NCBI GenBank assembly: GCA_903853285.1
Contig: CAINTF010000259.1
Coordinates: 1 to 8,692 of the forward strand
Length of the DNA: 8,692 nt
Source of the DNA: an uncultured Acidimicrobium sp.
GTDB lineage: Bacteria > Actinomycetota > Acidimicrobiia > Acidimicrobiales > Ilumatobacteraceae
Direction of reading: 5' to 3'
The translations under genes were made by a program, and so were the position numbers. The notes below the pieces were generated by a model. It was not told the DNA's origin, did not search any database, and saw only the letters and a list, made by a program, of their open reading frames with translations. Shown here piece by piece: positions 1-5,613 of this stretch. The first letter of the stretch is position 1, and every line of letters starts with the position of its first letter.

Positions 1-70
1 CCGAATAGAAGCTCTTGAAGTCCGCTTCAAAATCCCCAAAAACAAAGGAGTGGGATACGATTCAAGAATC

Positions 71-376
71 ATGAGCGAATCACCTGTGCATTTCATCGCC
101 CACTTCACAATCACTGATACCGACAAATACCGCGTGTACGAAAAGGGCTTCTTCCCTATTCTCAAAGCTCATAACGGCACGTTCGTAACCTATGACGACA
201 ATGTGACAGTGCTCGAAGGTGCACCCGAAGCAGGTCGAACAGTCGTCATTCAGTTTGAGTCCGAAGCAGCATGTATGACGTGGTGGAACTCACCCGAATA
301 TCGCGAGCTTGCAGCGCACCGGCATGCAGGTACCACTACACACTCGATTTCAATTGTGCACGCAATCAAGAAGTAG
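71..376 (+). CDS. DUF1330 family protein (ferredoxin-like alpha/beta barrel fold)
   Basis: From the ATG at 71 the product is 101 residues, the usual DUF1330 length (about 95-100). Family features are visible: an N-terminal strand FIAHFTITD (8-16) followed by KYRVYEK, PILKAHNGTF (29-38), VLEG (47-50), VVIQFES (58-64) and the signature WWNSPEYREL (71-80). DUF1330 proteins are small dimeric ferredoxin-like proteins related to ABM monooxygenases and EthD; no reaction is established for most. A GTG at 50 is in frame, but it overlaps the AAGGAG at 45-50; the ATG at 71 fits the domain boundary but lies 20 bases from that site, so the start is uncertain. The frame stays open to the left edge, so a longer N-terminus cannot be excluded. 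The HD-domain gene begins 3 bases after the stop, implying co-translation. The family call is firm; the function is unknown. Confidence 0.85.
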   Translation: MSESPVHFIAHFTITDTDKYRVYEKGFFPILKAHNGTFVTYDDNVTVLEGAPEAGRTVVIQFESEAACMTWWNSPEYRELAAHRHAGTTTHSISIVHAIKK

Positions 377-379
377 GCC

Positions 380-949
380 ATGGCATCAAACATCGAACCT
401 CGCAGAGCGACATTTCGCTCGTTTTCCGAATCGACAAAAGAAGATTGGGACGATCTCACTGAGCAGTACAAGGTCGTGCAGGGCCGTGTTGCCGACAGAG
501 TGATTGAGCAACTTGAGATGTTGCGTGGAGAGTTTTTGGGTTACCCAGTCGACCGACTTGAGCACAGTTTGCAAACTGCTACCCGAGCAGAGCGAGATGG
601 CCGCGACGAGGAATACGTGGTGTGTGCATTGGTGCACGACATAGGTGACAGCTTGGCCCCCGACAACCACGAAGCCATCGCTGCAGCAGTACTGAAACCG
701 TTTGTTTCACCAGCCAACCATTGGATGGTTGCACATCACGGAATCTTCCAGGGGTACTACTTCTGGCAACACATTGGCCTTGACCAGAATGCTCGTGATG
801 AATACCGAGACCATGAGCATTACGCCATCACCGAAGAGTTTTGTGCCAAATACGACCAGGTGTCCTTTGACACCGGCTACAAGTCGGAGCCACTCGAACA
901 CTTTGTGCCGATACTTCACAAGTTTTTTGCACTTCCCGAAGCTGGCTGA
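380..949 (+). CDS. HD-domain metalloprotein, PhnZ-like candidate di-iron oxygenase or phosphohydrolase
   Basis: 189 residues. The HD fold is marked by LEHSLQTA (60-67), with His62 as first ligand, then ALVHDIGD (83-90) with His86-Asp87, His97, His119-His120 and a C-terminal Asp (159 or 164). The 24-residue spacing from the first His to the HD pair, and the LEHSLQ sequence itself, match what I recall of PhnZ, the mixed-valence Fe(II)/Fe(III) oxygenase that cleaves 2-amino-1-hydroxyethylphosphonate. Ordinary HD phosphohydrolases usually lack this LEHSLQ context. An aromatic-rich stretch, GIFQGYYFWQH (121-131), follows the histidine pair. No signal peptide or membrane segment is seen, so it should be cytosolic. 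The gene sits 3 bases after the DUF1330 gene without a clear Shine-Dalgarno sequence, suggesting coupling. HD family membership is near certain; oxygenase activity and substrate are inference. The alternative is a metal-dependent phosphohydrolase. Confidence 0.82.
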   Translation: MASNIEPRRATFRSFSESTKEDWDDLTEQYKVVQGRVADRVIEQLEMLRGEFLGYPVDRLEHSLQTATRAERDGRDEEYVVCALVHDIGDSLAPDNHEAIAAAVLKPFVSPANHWMVAHHGIFQGYYFWQHIGLDQNARDEYRDHEHYAITEEFCAKYDQVSFDTGYKSEPLEHFVPILHKFFALPEAG

Positions 950-984
950 CCCACAAGATCCCTGGTATCCGGGACCAGTTGGCT

Positions 985-1015
985 AGGCTTCGGAAGTCTT
1001 AATTGTGCGTTTTTT
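985..1015 (+). terminator. Weak candidate terminator after the DUF1330/HD pair
   Basis: AGGCTT (985-990) can pair with AAGTCT (994-999) around a CGG loop, giving 6 pairs with one G-T wobble. A run of six T follows at 1010-1015, about 10 bases too far for a classical intrinsic terminator. This is the only termination-like structure between the HD gene and the lipoprotein gene. Confidence 0.25.
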
Positions 1016-1063
1016 GTAACAATTGAGACACAACTGCAATAAACCCTCAAATAGGAGAAAACA

Positions 1064-1249
1064 ATGAAGAAAGTAATCGCAATTGCATTCGCAATTTCAT
1101 CAGTATCAGTTGGCCTCGCCGCATGCGGCAGCTCATCGACACCAGCAGACACAACTGTTGCTGTAGTTGACACAACAATGCCTGCTAGCGACACAACAGT
1201 TGCTGGCACCGACACAACAATGGTTACTGACACCACTGTTGCTGGCTGA
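1064..1249 (+). CDS. Very small lipoprotein with DTT repeats
   Basis: 61 residues. A charged start (MKK), a hydrophobic segment (4-19) and the lipobox L18-A19-A20-C21 predict a signal-peptidase-II lipoprotein acylated on Cys21. The mature part is only 41 residues: a GSSS linker, then five DTT triplets at residues 29, 36, 43, 50 and 56, so the period is 7,7,7,6. Each triplet is followed by Val or Met, and the rest is Ala, Gly, Val, Thr and Pro, with no aromatic or basic residue. The start is well supported by AGGAG at 1053-1057, six bases before ATG. A strong terminator follows closely, so the gene is probably its own unit; TTGTAA (1014-1019) with AATAAA (1038-1043) is a weak candidate promoter. 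I recognise no named family. Possible roles are a surface-exposed, perhaps glycosylated stalk or an envelope spacer, all inference. It could also be a decayed remnant of a larger lipoprotein, but the clean regulatory frame argues for a real gene. Confidence 0.78.
   Translation: MKKVIAIAFAISSVSVGLAACGSSSTPADTTVAVVDTTMPASDTTVAGTDTTMVTDTTVAG
1148..1246 (+). repeat. In-frame 21-base coding repeat (GACACAAC core)
   Basis: Copies of GACACAAC or its variant GACACCAC begin at 1148, 1169, 1190, 1211 and 1229, i.e. spacing 21, 21, 21 and 18 bases. Each encodes the DTT triplet of the lipoprotein. The first four cores are identical and the last has one change, consistent with recent tandem duplication or with selection on the protein period. 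Confidence 0.8.
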
Positions 1250-1270
1250 TTTTCGTTAATCAGTATTTAA

Positions 1271-1306
1271 GAGATGGGGCTTGCTGCAAAGCAAGCCCCA
1301 TTTTTT
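1271..1306 (+). terminator. Strong rho-independent terminator
   Basis: ATGGGGCTTGC (1274-1284) pairs perfectly with GCAAGCCCCAT (1291-1301) around a six-base loop TGCAAA. The 11-pair GC-rich stem is followed by TTTTTT (1301-1306). It closes the lipoprotein transcript. Because the NnrD gene converges and ends at 1323, the same hairpin may also serve the minus strand, where the trailing sequence is moderately T-rich (CTCTTAAATACTG). Confidence 0.93.
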
Positions 1307-1322
1307 ATTGGTAGACACAAAT

Positions 1323-2162
1323 TCATACCAATAATTTCTTAAGTACCTGTGGAATGAGATCGGGCAAATCTTGGGCGATTAGCCCGATGCCAAATAATCT
1401 TGCTGCCTCGGCGTGCATCCAAGTTGCAGCGGCGGCCGAATCAAACGGCGTCATGCCTTGAGCGATCAAGCCGACAATCATGCCCGCAAGCACATCTCCG
1501 GTACCAGCAGTCGCAAGCGTTGCAGGCGCAATGTCATTAACAATGAGCGACCCATCGGTCGATGCAATAACAGTTGAAGAGCCCTTGAGTACAACTACAG
1601 AATGAGAAATATGAGCGGCCTGAAGAGCTTTCTCGGATTTTGGACCATCCAGATTGAAGAGTCGTGAAAATTCGCCCTCATGAGGGGTGATTACGCAAGT
1701 TCCCGAAATTGATTCGAACAGTTTGTTCGGATCATTCGAAAAACTCGTGAGAGCATCTGCGTCCAGCACGACAGGTACGCCACACTGCAATACTTCGAGA
1801 ACCCGACTGCGCGTGAGGTCTGACACACCAAGACCCGGACCGAGCAGAATTGCCGAAATTTTGCGCTGCCTGACGATGTCGATGATCGAATCTGTCTCGA
1901 GAAGTGGAAGAACAATGGCGTATTCCATTGCTGATGCGTACGCGTTGACTCCATGTGGTGGCACAGCAACGGTGACCATGCCACTACCCACTCGCATTGC
2001 AGCTCGTGCTGCAAGTCGAGCAGCACCAGCCATTGGAAATCCACCAATAATCAAGATGTGTCCACGCGAATACTTATGTGACTCTGTTGTGAGATAGGGC
2101 AACCTATCAATCCACAGAGAAGAGGAATTAATTTTCGTGTCCAGAGACTTGACTGTAGTCAC
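1323..2162 (-). CDS. nnrD: ADP/ATP-dependent NAD(P)H-hydrate dehydratase (YjeF_C domain)
   Basis: Repairs the damaged hydrated cofactors NADHX and NADPHX by nucleotide-dependent dehydration; cytosolic, ribokinase-like fold. Numbered from a GTG at 2162 (279 residues), visible motifs are SHKYSRGHILIIGG (from about 28), LLGPGLG (106-112), VVLDADAL (131-138), ITPHEGEF (158-165), VVLKGSS (190-196) and LATAGTGDVLAG (216-227), with Asp223 the expected catalytic base. In many bacteria this domain is fused behind an NAD(P)HX epimerase (YjeF_N); here only the C-terminal domain is present. The start is uncertain: the open frame runs up to an ATG at 2276, but that would overlap the start of the divergent stress-protein gene by 52 bases, so I chose the GTG. 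No good Shine-Dalgarno is seen for it. The gene converges on the terminator at 1271-1306. Confidence 0.88.
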   Translation of the reverse strand: MTTVKSLDTKINSSSLWIDRLPYLTTESHKYSRGHILIIGGFPMAGAARLAARAAMRVGSGMVTVAVPPHGVNAYASAMEYAIVLPLLETDSIIDIVRQRKISAILLGPGLGVSDLTRSRVLEVLQCGVPVVLDADALTSFSNDPNKLFESISGTCVITPHEGEFSRLFNLDGPKSEKALQAAHISHSVVVLKGSSTVIASTDGSLIVNDIAPATLATAGTGDVLAGMIVGLIAQGMTPFDSAAAATWMHAEAARLFGIGLIAQDLPDLIPQVLKKLLV

Positions 2163-2224
2163 TTGTGGTACTTCGGCAACACCTGCGTCGTAGAATTTAT
2201 GTACAAACAGAAACGAGGTTGAAT

Positions 2225-2656
2225 ATGAACACCGTTCGCAAGATAGTCGTCGGAATAGATGGTTCGCAAAGTTCAATCAATGCTCTCGCTTGGGCGCTAC
2301 GTGAAGCGAAGCGACATTCTGCCGCACTACATGTTGTACACGTATGGAGTCTTCCTCCAGTTGTTGACCCAATGGGAGTCGCAATATTTTCACCAATCGA
2401 AGAGCTTGAATCGGCTGCTCAAGGTGTCATGAAGCATGTCATGGAGACGGTAAAGAGTCTCGTGGGCGATACTGCAGTCACCTCATCTGTCGAGCGCGGA
2501 AGCGCTGCCCAACATTTGCTTGACGCTGCAAGCACTGCCGACATGGTGGTCGTTGGTCGCCGTGGACATGGTGGATTTCTAGGACTGCTGATTGGATCCG
2601 TCGCAGAACAGATTGCGCATCATGCAAAGTGCCCAGCAGTAATTGTGCCGCTGTAA
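2225..2656 (+). CDS. Universal stress protein (UspA family, ATP-binding type)
   Basis: 143 residues with the single-domain Usp layout. It starts with IVVGIDGS (7-14), including the conserved Asp12, followed by the first helix (SSINALAWALREA) and the strand LHVVHVW (35-41). Near the C-terminus is the nucleotide-binding signature G-x2-G-x9-G-S (G111, G114, G124, S125), then the strand AVIVP. This signature marks the ATP-binding class as opposed to the non-binding UspA class. Usp proteins are cytosolic dimers induced by starvation, hypoxia or other stress. The ATG at 2225 is preceded by GAGG (2215-2218) at six bases and starts exactly at the domain; an upstream in-frame ATG is unnecessary. The next gene, eRF1-like, starts 13 bases downstream, so the two are probably one operon. 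A TAGAAT at 2191-2196 could be a -10 element, but no well-spaced -35 is seen. Confidence 0.92.
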   Translation: MNTVRKIVVGIDGSQSSINALAWALREAKRHSAALHVVHVWSLPPVVDPMGVAIFSPIEELESAAQGVMKHVMETVKSLVGDTAVTSSVERGSAAQHLLDAASTADMVVVGRRGHGGFLGLLIGSVAEQIAHHAKCPAVIVPL

Positions 2657-2669
2657 TAAAAGGAAATTT

Positions 2670-3086
2670 ATGGACATCACTGGAAAACTTGTAGTCGCAG
2701 CAATCACTCACGACGAGACCCGAATTTGGGCTACCGATGCACACCGTGGAGACAAACCAGAGATTGTGGCTCGACCAAGCTTGGAACATGTGCATCACCA
2801 TGTTCGTCAAGCTCAGGCAAATCACGGCCACGAATCAAATCGATTTGAAGTGCCCTATCTCGAGGGGATTGCAACGGCAGTCGCACCCGCAGGTCAGATT
2901 CTGCTTGTGGGCCATGGCAAAGGGAAATCAAATTCAATGCTGAAGGTAATCCAGTTTCTTGAGCGCCATCACCCGAAAACTGCAGAGAAGGTAGTCGCAG
3001 CGCTTGATATCAACGTTCCAGCACTCACCGAGCCGCAGATCTTGGCGGCCGCACGGGAATGGTTTGAAGACCACAAAAACGGTTAG
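2670..3086 (+). CDS. Small eRF1-like (baeRF-type) translation-associated protein, putative
   Basis: 138 residues from the ATG at 2670, preceded by AGGA (2661-2664) five bases upstream. The N-terminal strand LVVAAITHDETRIWATD (7-23) is followed by a His-rich segment (His40, 42, 43, 44, 52, 54). A Rossmann-like half then carries EGIATAVAPAGQILLVGHGKGK (65-86), a helix, VVAALDI (108-114) and the ending LTEPQILAAAREWF (119-132). This order resembles the short bacterial proteins grouped with archaeo-eukaryotic release-factor domains (baeRF, sometimes annotated as translational machinery protein), which are known in the literature mainly as computational predictions. No GGQ peptidyl-hydrolase motif is present; GHGKGK (81-86) sits in the nucleotide- or RNA-binding loop position. 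Pairing with a stress protein hints at a stress-time ribosome role (inference). It converges on the deoA gene with only 5 bases between stops and no terminator visible. Confidence 0.6.
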   Translation: MDITGKLVVAAITHDETRIWATDAHRGDKPEIVARPSLEHVHHHVRQAQANHGHESNRFEVPYLEGIATAVAPAGQILLVGHGKGKSNSMLKVIQFLERHHPKTAEKVVAALDINVPALTEPQILAAAREWFEDHKNG

Positions 3087-3091
3087 TCCCG

Positions 3092-4399
3092 TTAGTCGCC
3101 AATCAATACCGTTCTTGGCGCAACCGAAGTTTCGCTCACCGAAATAGCTGCACGAATTCTCTTTTCAGCAATAGAGGCTGCGTCTTCGCTTGCGGCATGA
3201 ACCTGAGCAATCACTGTTGAAGGCTCTACCTTGTCGCCGAGACTTGGCAATTTATTAACACCGACACTCCAATTGACGGGGGCTCCGGGCTGAGTGCGAC
3301 CACCGCCCAATACCACCACAGTCATACCAATCTCTTTTGCTTTCACACCACTCACCCATCCAGACACATCAGCTGTCACATTGCGTACGACCGATGCTTT
3401 GACCAAATAGTTTGCAGACGATTCCACAAAGTCTGCTGGACCGCCGAGCGCAGTAACCATTTGCGCAAACTTCTCTAGTGCACGCCCAGATGAAAGTGAT
3501 TTTTCGAGAGCCATCACTGCCGATGCGGTATTGGAGGCAAGACCTGAGTCAATAAGAACCATTGCTCCAAGCGCAATGACAACTTGATGCATGCGGTCTT
3601 CTCGAGTTCCCTGCAGATAGTCGAGTGCATACTGCACTTCGAGTGCATTTCCCGCTGCACTTCCCAGTGGTTGATCCATGTCTGTCACTAGTGAATGACA
3701 CTTCACACCTGCACCTCGGGCTACATCGGTAATCGTTTTAGCTAACTCGCGAGCGTCTTCGAGTTTGGACATGAATGCTCCGCCACCCGTGGTTACATTC
3801 ATCGCCAGCACATTGGTGCCACTTGCTAGTTTCTTCGACAAAATTGACGAGCAAATGAGTGGAATGCTCTCGACGGTGCCAGTGACATCTCGAATTGAAT
3901 AGAGCCTTCGATCCGCTGGGGCAAGATCGTTTGTTTGGCCGATAATTGCACAACCAACCGTGCGCACAATCTCATGAAACCGATCATCGGTTGGCGAAGT
4001 CGTATAGCCAGGAATTGATTCCATTTTGTCAGTTGTGCCACCCGTGTGACCGAGCCCACGGCCTGAAATCATCGGGACAAACGCCCCACATGCTGCAAGC
4101 ATCGGCGCAAGCATCAGGCTGACTGTGTCGCCAACACCACCTGTTGAATGTTTATCAACTACTGGTCCGTCAAGATTCCACGAGATATTGGTGCCGCTTC
4201 GTCGCATCGCATCGGTCAACAGCACTGTTTCATCGATATTCATTCCGCGAATTCGCACCGCCATCGCAAATGCTCCAACCTGGGCGTCGCTCAGTGAGTT
4301 ATCCGTGATGCCAGACACCAAGTCTTCGATCATTTGCCGATCGAGCACACCACCGTCCCGCTTAATTGCGATCATTTCGGCGGCGGTGAGATGGTTCAT
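3092..4399 (-). CDS. deoA: Thymidine / pyrimidine-nucleoside phosphorylase
   Basis: 435 residues, normal length for the DeoA/Pdp family. It catalyses phosphorolysis of thymidine (and in Pdp-type enzymes uridine) to base plus (deoxy)ribose-1-phosphate in pyrimidine salvage. Visible signatures are KRDGG (13-17), DKHSTGGVGD (82-91) with Lys83 and His84 at the phosphate site, SGRGLGHTGGTTDKMESIPG (112-131), YSIRDVTGTVESIPLI (167-182) with Arg170, and SSILSKKLASG (184-194) with Ser185 and Lys189. These match the E. coli substrate residues Lys84, His85, Arg171, Ser186 and Lys190 shifted by one. The C-terminal PYNP domain holds VVVLGGGR. Oddity: the near-universal D-V-K before the glycine motif is N-V-T here (201-203, followed by TGGGAFM). 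It is the last gene of the haem-protein, thioredoxin, deoA operon, 15 bases after trxA, with no clear Shine-Dalgarno; coupling is likely. Confidence 0.95.
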   Translation of the reverse strand: MNHLTAAEMIAIKRDGGVLDRQMIEDLVSGITDNSLSDAQVGAFAMAVRIRGMNIDETVLLTDAMRRSGTNISWNLDGPVVDKHSTGGVGDTVSLMLAPMLAACGAFVPMISGRGLGHTGGTTDKMESIPGYTTSPTDDRFHEIVRTVGCAIIGQTNDLAPADRRLYSIRDVTGTVESIPLICSSILSKKLASGTNVLAMNVTTGGGAFMSKLEDARELAKTITDVARGAGVKCHSLVTDMDQPLGSAAGNALEVQYALDYLQGTREDRMHQVVIALGAMVLIDSGLASNTASAVMALEKSLSSGRALEKFAQMVTALGGPADFVESSANYLVKASVVRNVTADVSGWVSGVKAKEIGMTVVVLGGGRTQPGAPVNWSVGVNKLPSLGDKVEPSTVIAQVHAASEDAASIAEKRIRAAISVSETSVAPRTVLIGD

Positions 4400-4414
4400 A
4401 TGTAATTTCTATGG

Positions 4415-4792
4415 TTAGCTGTTGTCTTGCGAGCTTTCTTGCTCGGCAATCTGCTTGTGCACTTCAACCATGTCGACTTCACGAATTGATGTAATGAGCT
4501 GCTCCAACGATGCCGCTGGAAGAGCGCCGGGTTGAGAAAAAAGTAGTACCCCATCGCGAAACGCCATGATGGTTGGAATGCTCTGAATACCAAGCGAGCC
4601 GCCTAATTGCTGTTCGGCTTCGGTATCAACCTTGGCAAATCGGATGTCGGGATGAGCATCAGATGCTTTCTCAAAGATTGGGCCAAACATCTTGCATGGG
4701 CCACACCACTCCGCCCAAAAGTCGACGAACGTAATTCCATCACTCATCACCGCTTCTTCAAAAGTGTCGAGCGTGAGATTGACTGTGGCCAT
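4415..4792 (-). CDS. trxA: Thioredoxin
   Basis: 125 residues. The classical thioredoxin fold carries the active site W29-C30-G31-P32-C33 preceded by FVDFWAEW, the buried Asp24, and the cis-proline loop SIPT (Pro73). Strand RFAKVD (51-56) and FRDGVLLF (78-85) complete the fold. It should be a cytosolic dithiol reductant kept reduced by thioredoxin reductase; no signal peptide is seen. The last 20 or so residues (from about 106) form an acidic, helical extension rich in Glu and Gln beyond the standard 105-110 residue domain, as in several actinobacterial thioredoxins. The Shine-Dalgarno AGAGGA (minus strand, plus positions 4798-4803) lies within the end of the preceding haem-protein gene, and the gap is 2 bases, so translation is coupled. 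The C-terminus is followed 15 bases later by deoA. Confidence 0.95.
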   Translation of the reverse strand: MATVNLTLDTFEEAVMSDGITFVDFWAEWCGPCKMFGPIFEKASDAHPDIRFAKVDTEAEQQLGGSLGIQSIPTIMAFRDGVLLFSQPGALPAASLEQLITSIREVDMVEVHKQIAEQESSQDNS

Positions 4793-4794
4793 GT

Positions 4795-5484
4795 TTATCC
4801 TCTCGAGAGTCCTGGTGTTGCCTTGAGGCCAGCGATCAATTCAGCCATTTCAGCCTTCGTGAGTTTTGCCTCAGGGTGTCTGCCAAATTGAGTGTAATAA
4901 CTCGGTGGCATGAAACCAGAAGTGACTGCAATTACCGTATTTTTTGCTCGACGCTGGCCTTTGTCAAACTCGGAGTAATTCACAGCTTGACGACCTTCAT
5001 CAACATGCGACTGCACGACCCACGAGATCGGTGCAACGCTTGCATACGACGGATACTTCACTTCATTTGAATGACACCCGAAGCAAGCTCGCACCATGAG
5101 TTCTCGTGTGCGCGGAGTTGCCCACTGGGGTTCACCGGTTATTGGTGGGTTGGAGTGACTACGACCATATGGAATTGCTTGGATAGCAACCATGGTGCCA
5201 AGAGTCGCCGCAAAAATAACCGTAAGTAACCGCACGTTGGTGAGCTTGGACACAGTGGATGTACTTTTTCGCTGTGCTCGCACGATGTACCAGGCAGTTG
5301 GTGCAGCAACGAAGCCGATGATGACTACGAAGCCGAATGGGGGCATGCCAATGAGCACGCTGATTCCAATGAACGCCAGTGCCATGATTCCGACTACTAC
5401 CGCAGTGAATTTAAACGTCTTCGCCAAGTCCCATAACCAGTCGATAATTACGCGAATAAGACTGATTAATTTGGAAATTTTCAT
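4795..5484 (-). CDS. Membrane-anchored haem-binding domain protein (CxxCH)
   Basis: 229 residues from the ATG at 5484. Three hydrophobic segments are visible: about 26-46, 48-68 and 85-105. A C-terminal domain (about 112-229) then matches the Haem_bd family: SNPPITGEP, the c-type haem motif C134-F-G-C137-H138, YPSYASVAPISWVVQSHVDEG (144-164), FDKGQ, and FMPPSYYTQF (191-200), whose Met192 is a candidate distal ligand. The domain probably faces the outside, where haem would be attached by the cytochrome c maturation machinery; it may pass electrons or act in envelope redox chemistry. One N-terminal membrane segment is usual in this family, so the extra ones are notable. An in-frame GTG at 5523 gives 13 more residues; neither start has a strong Shine-Dalgarno. 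First gene of the operon with trxA and deoA; a haem protein followed by a dithiol reductant is suggestive but unproven. Confidence 0.85.
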   Translation of the reverse strand: MKISKLISLIRVIIDWLWDLAKTFKFTAVVVGIMALAFIGISVLIGMPPFGFVVIIGFVAAPTAWYIVRAQRKSTSTVSKLTNVRLLTVIFAATLGTMVAIQAIPYGRSHSNPPITGEPQWATPRTRELMVRACFGCHSNEVKYPSYASVAPISWVVQSHVDEGRQAVNYSEFDKGQRRAKNTVIAVTSGFMPPSYYTQFGRHPEAKLTKAEMAELIAGLKATPGLSRG

Positions 5485-5557
5485 AGATTCACAATACGTG
5501 TACGAAATAGATAGGAACGTCACTATTCATCCAAGATTTGTCCAATTTTGTTATTGA

Positions 5558-5587
5558 GTGACAAGTGTTATGAATAACTGCCATAAA
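5558..5587 (+). promoter_or_regulatory. Candidate promoter of the PIG-L gene with internal palindrome
   Basis: GTGACA (5558-5563) is one base from the -35 consensus. CATAAA (5582-5587), 18 bases further, matches four of six -10 positions. Initiation near 5594 would leave a roughly 20-base leader before the ATG at 5614. The spacer contains the perfect inverted repeat GTTAT-GA-ATAAC (5567-5578), which could be an operator. On the minus strand the same spot reads TTGTCA (5564-5559), a possible -35 for the divergent haem-protein operon. By-eye prediction only. Confidence 0.25.
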
Positions 5588-5613
5588 TATCGGTTGCTAT
5601 GTAACCTTACGAG

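Noticed and set aside
959..978. Hairpin near CTGGT/ACCAG after the HD gene
   Set aside because: Only five pairs with a seven-base loop and no following T-run; not convincing as a terminator or RNA element.
1148..1246. Regular 21-base repeats as a possible CRISPR or intergenic tandem array
   Set aside because: Units are only about 8 conserved bases, lie inside an intact reading frame with lipobox and ribosome site, and keep codon phase; a protein repeat explains them.
1687..2097. Open frame of 136 codons on the plus strand inside nnrD
   Set aside because: Antisense to a dehydratase with all family motifs; the translation is Ser/Arg-rich and shows no domain.
2163..2276. Using the ATG at 2276 as nnrD start
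   Set aside because: It would overlap the divergent stress-protein start by 52 bases and place nnrD translation over that gene's promoter; the added residues have no dehydratase homology that I can see.
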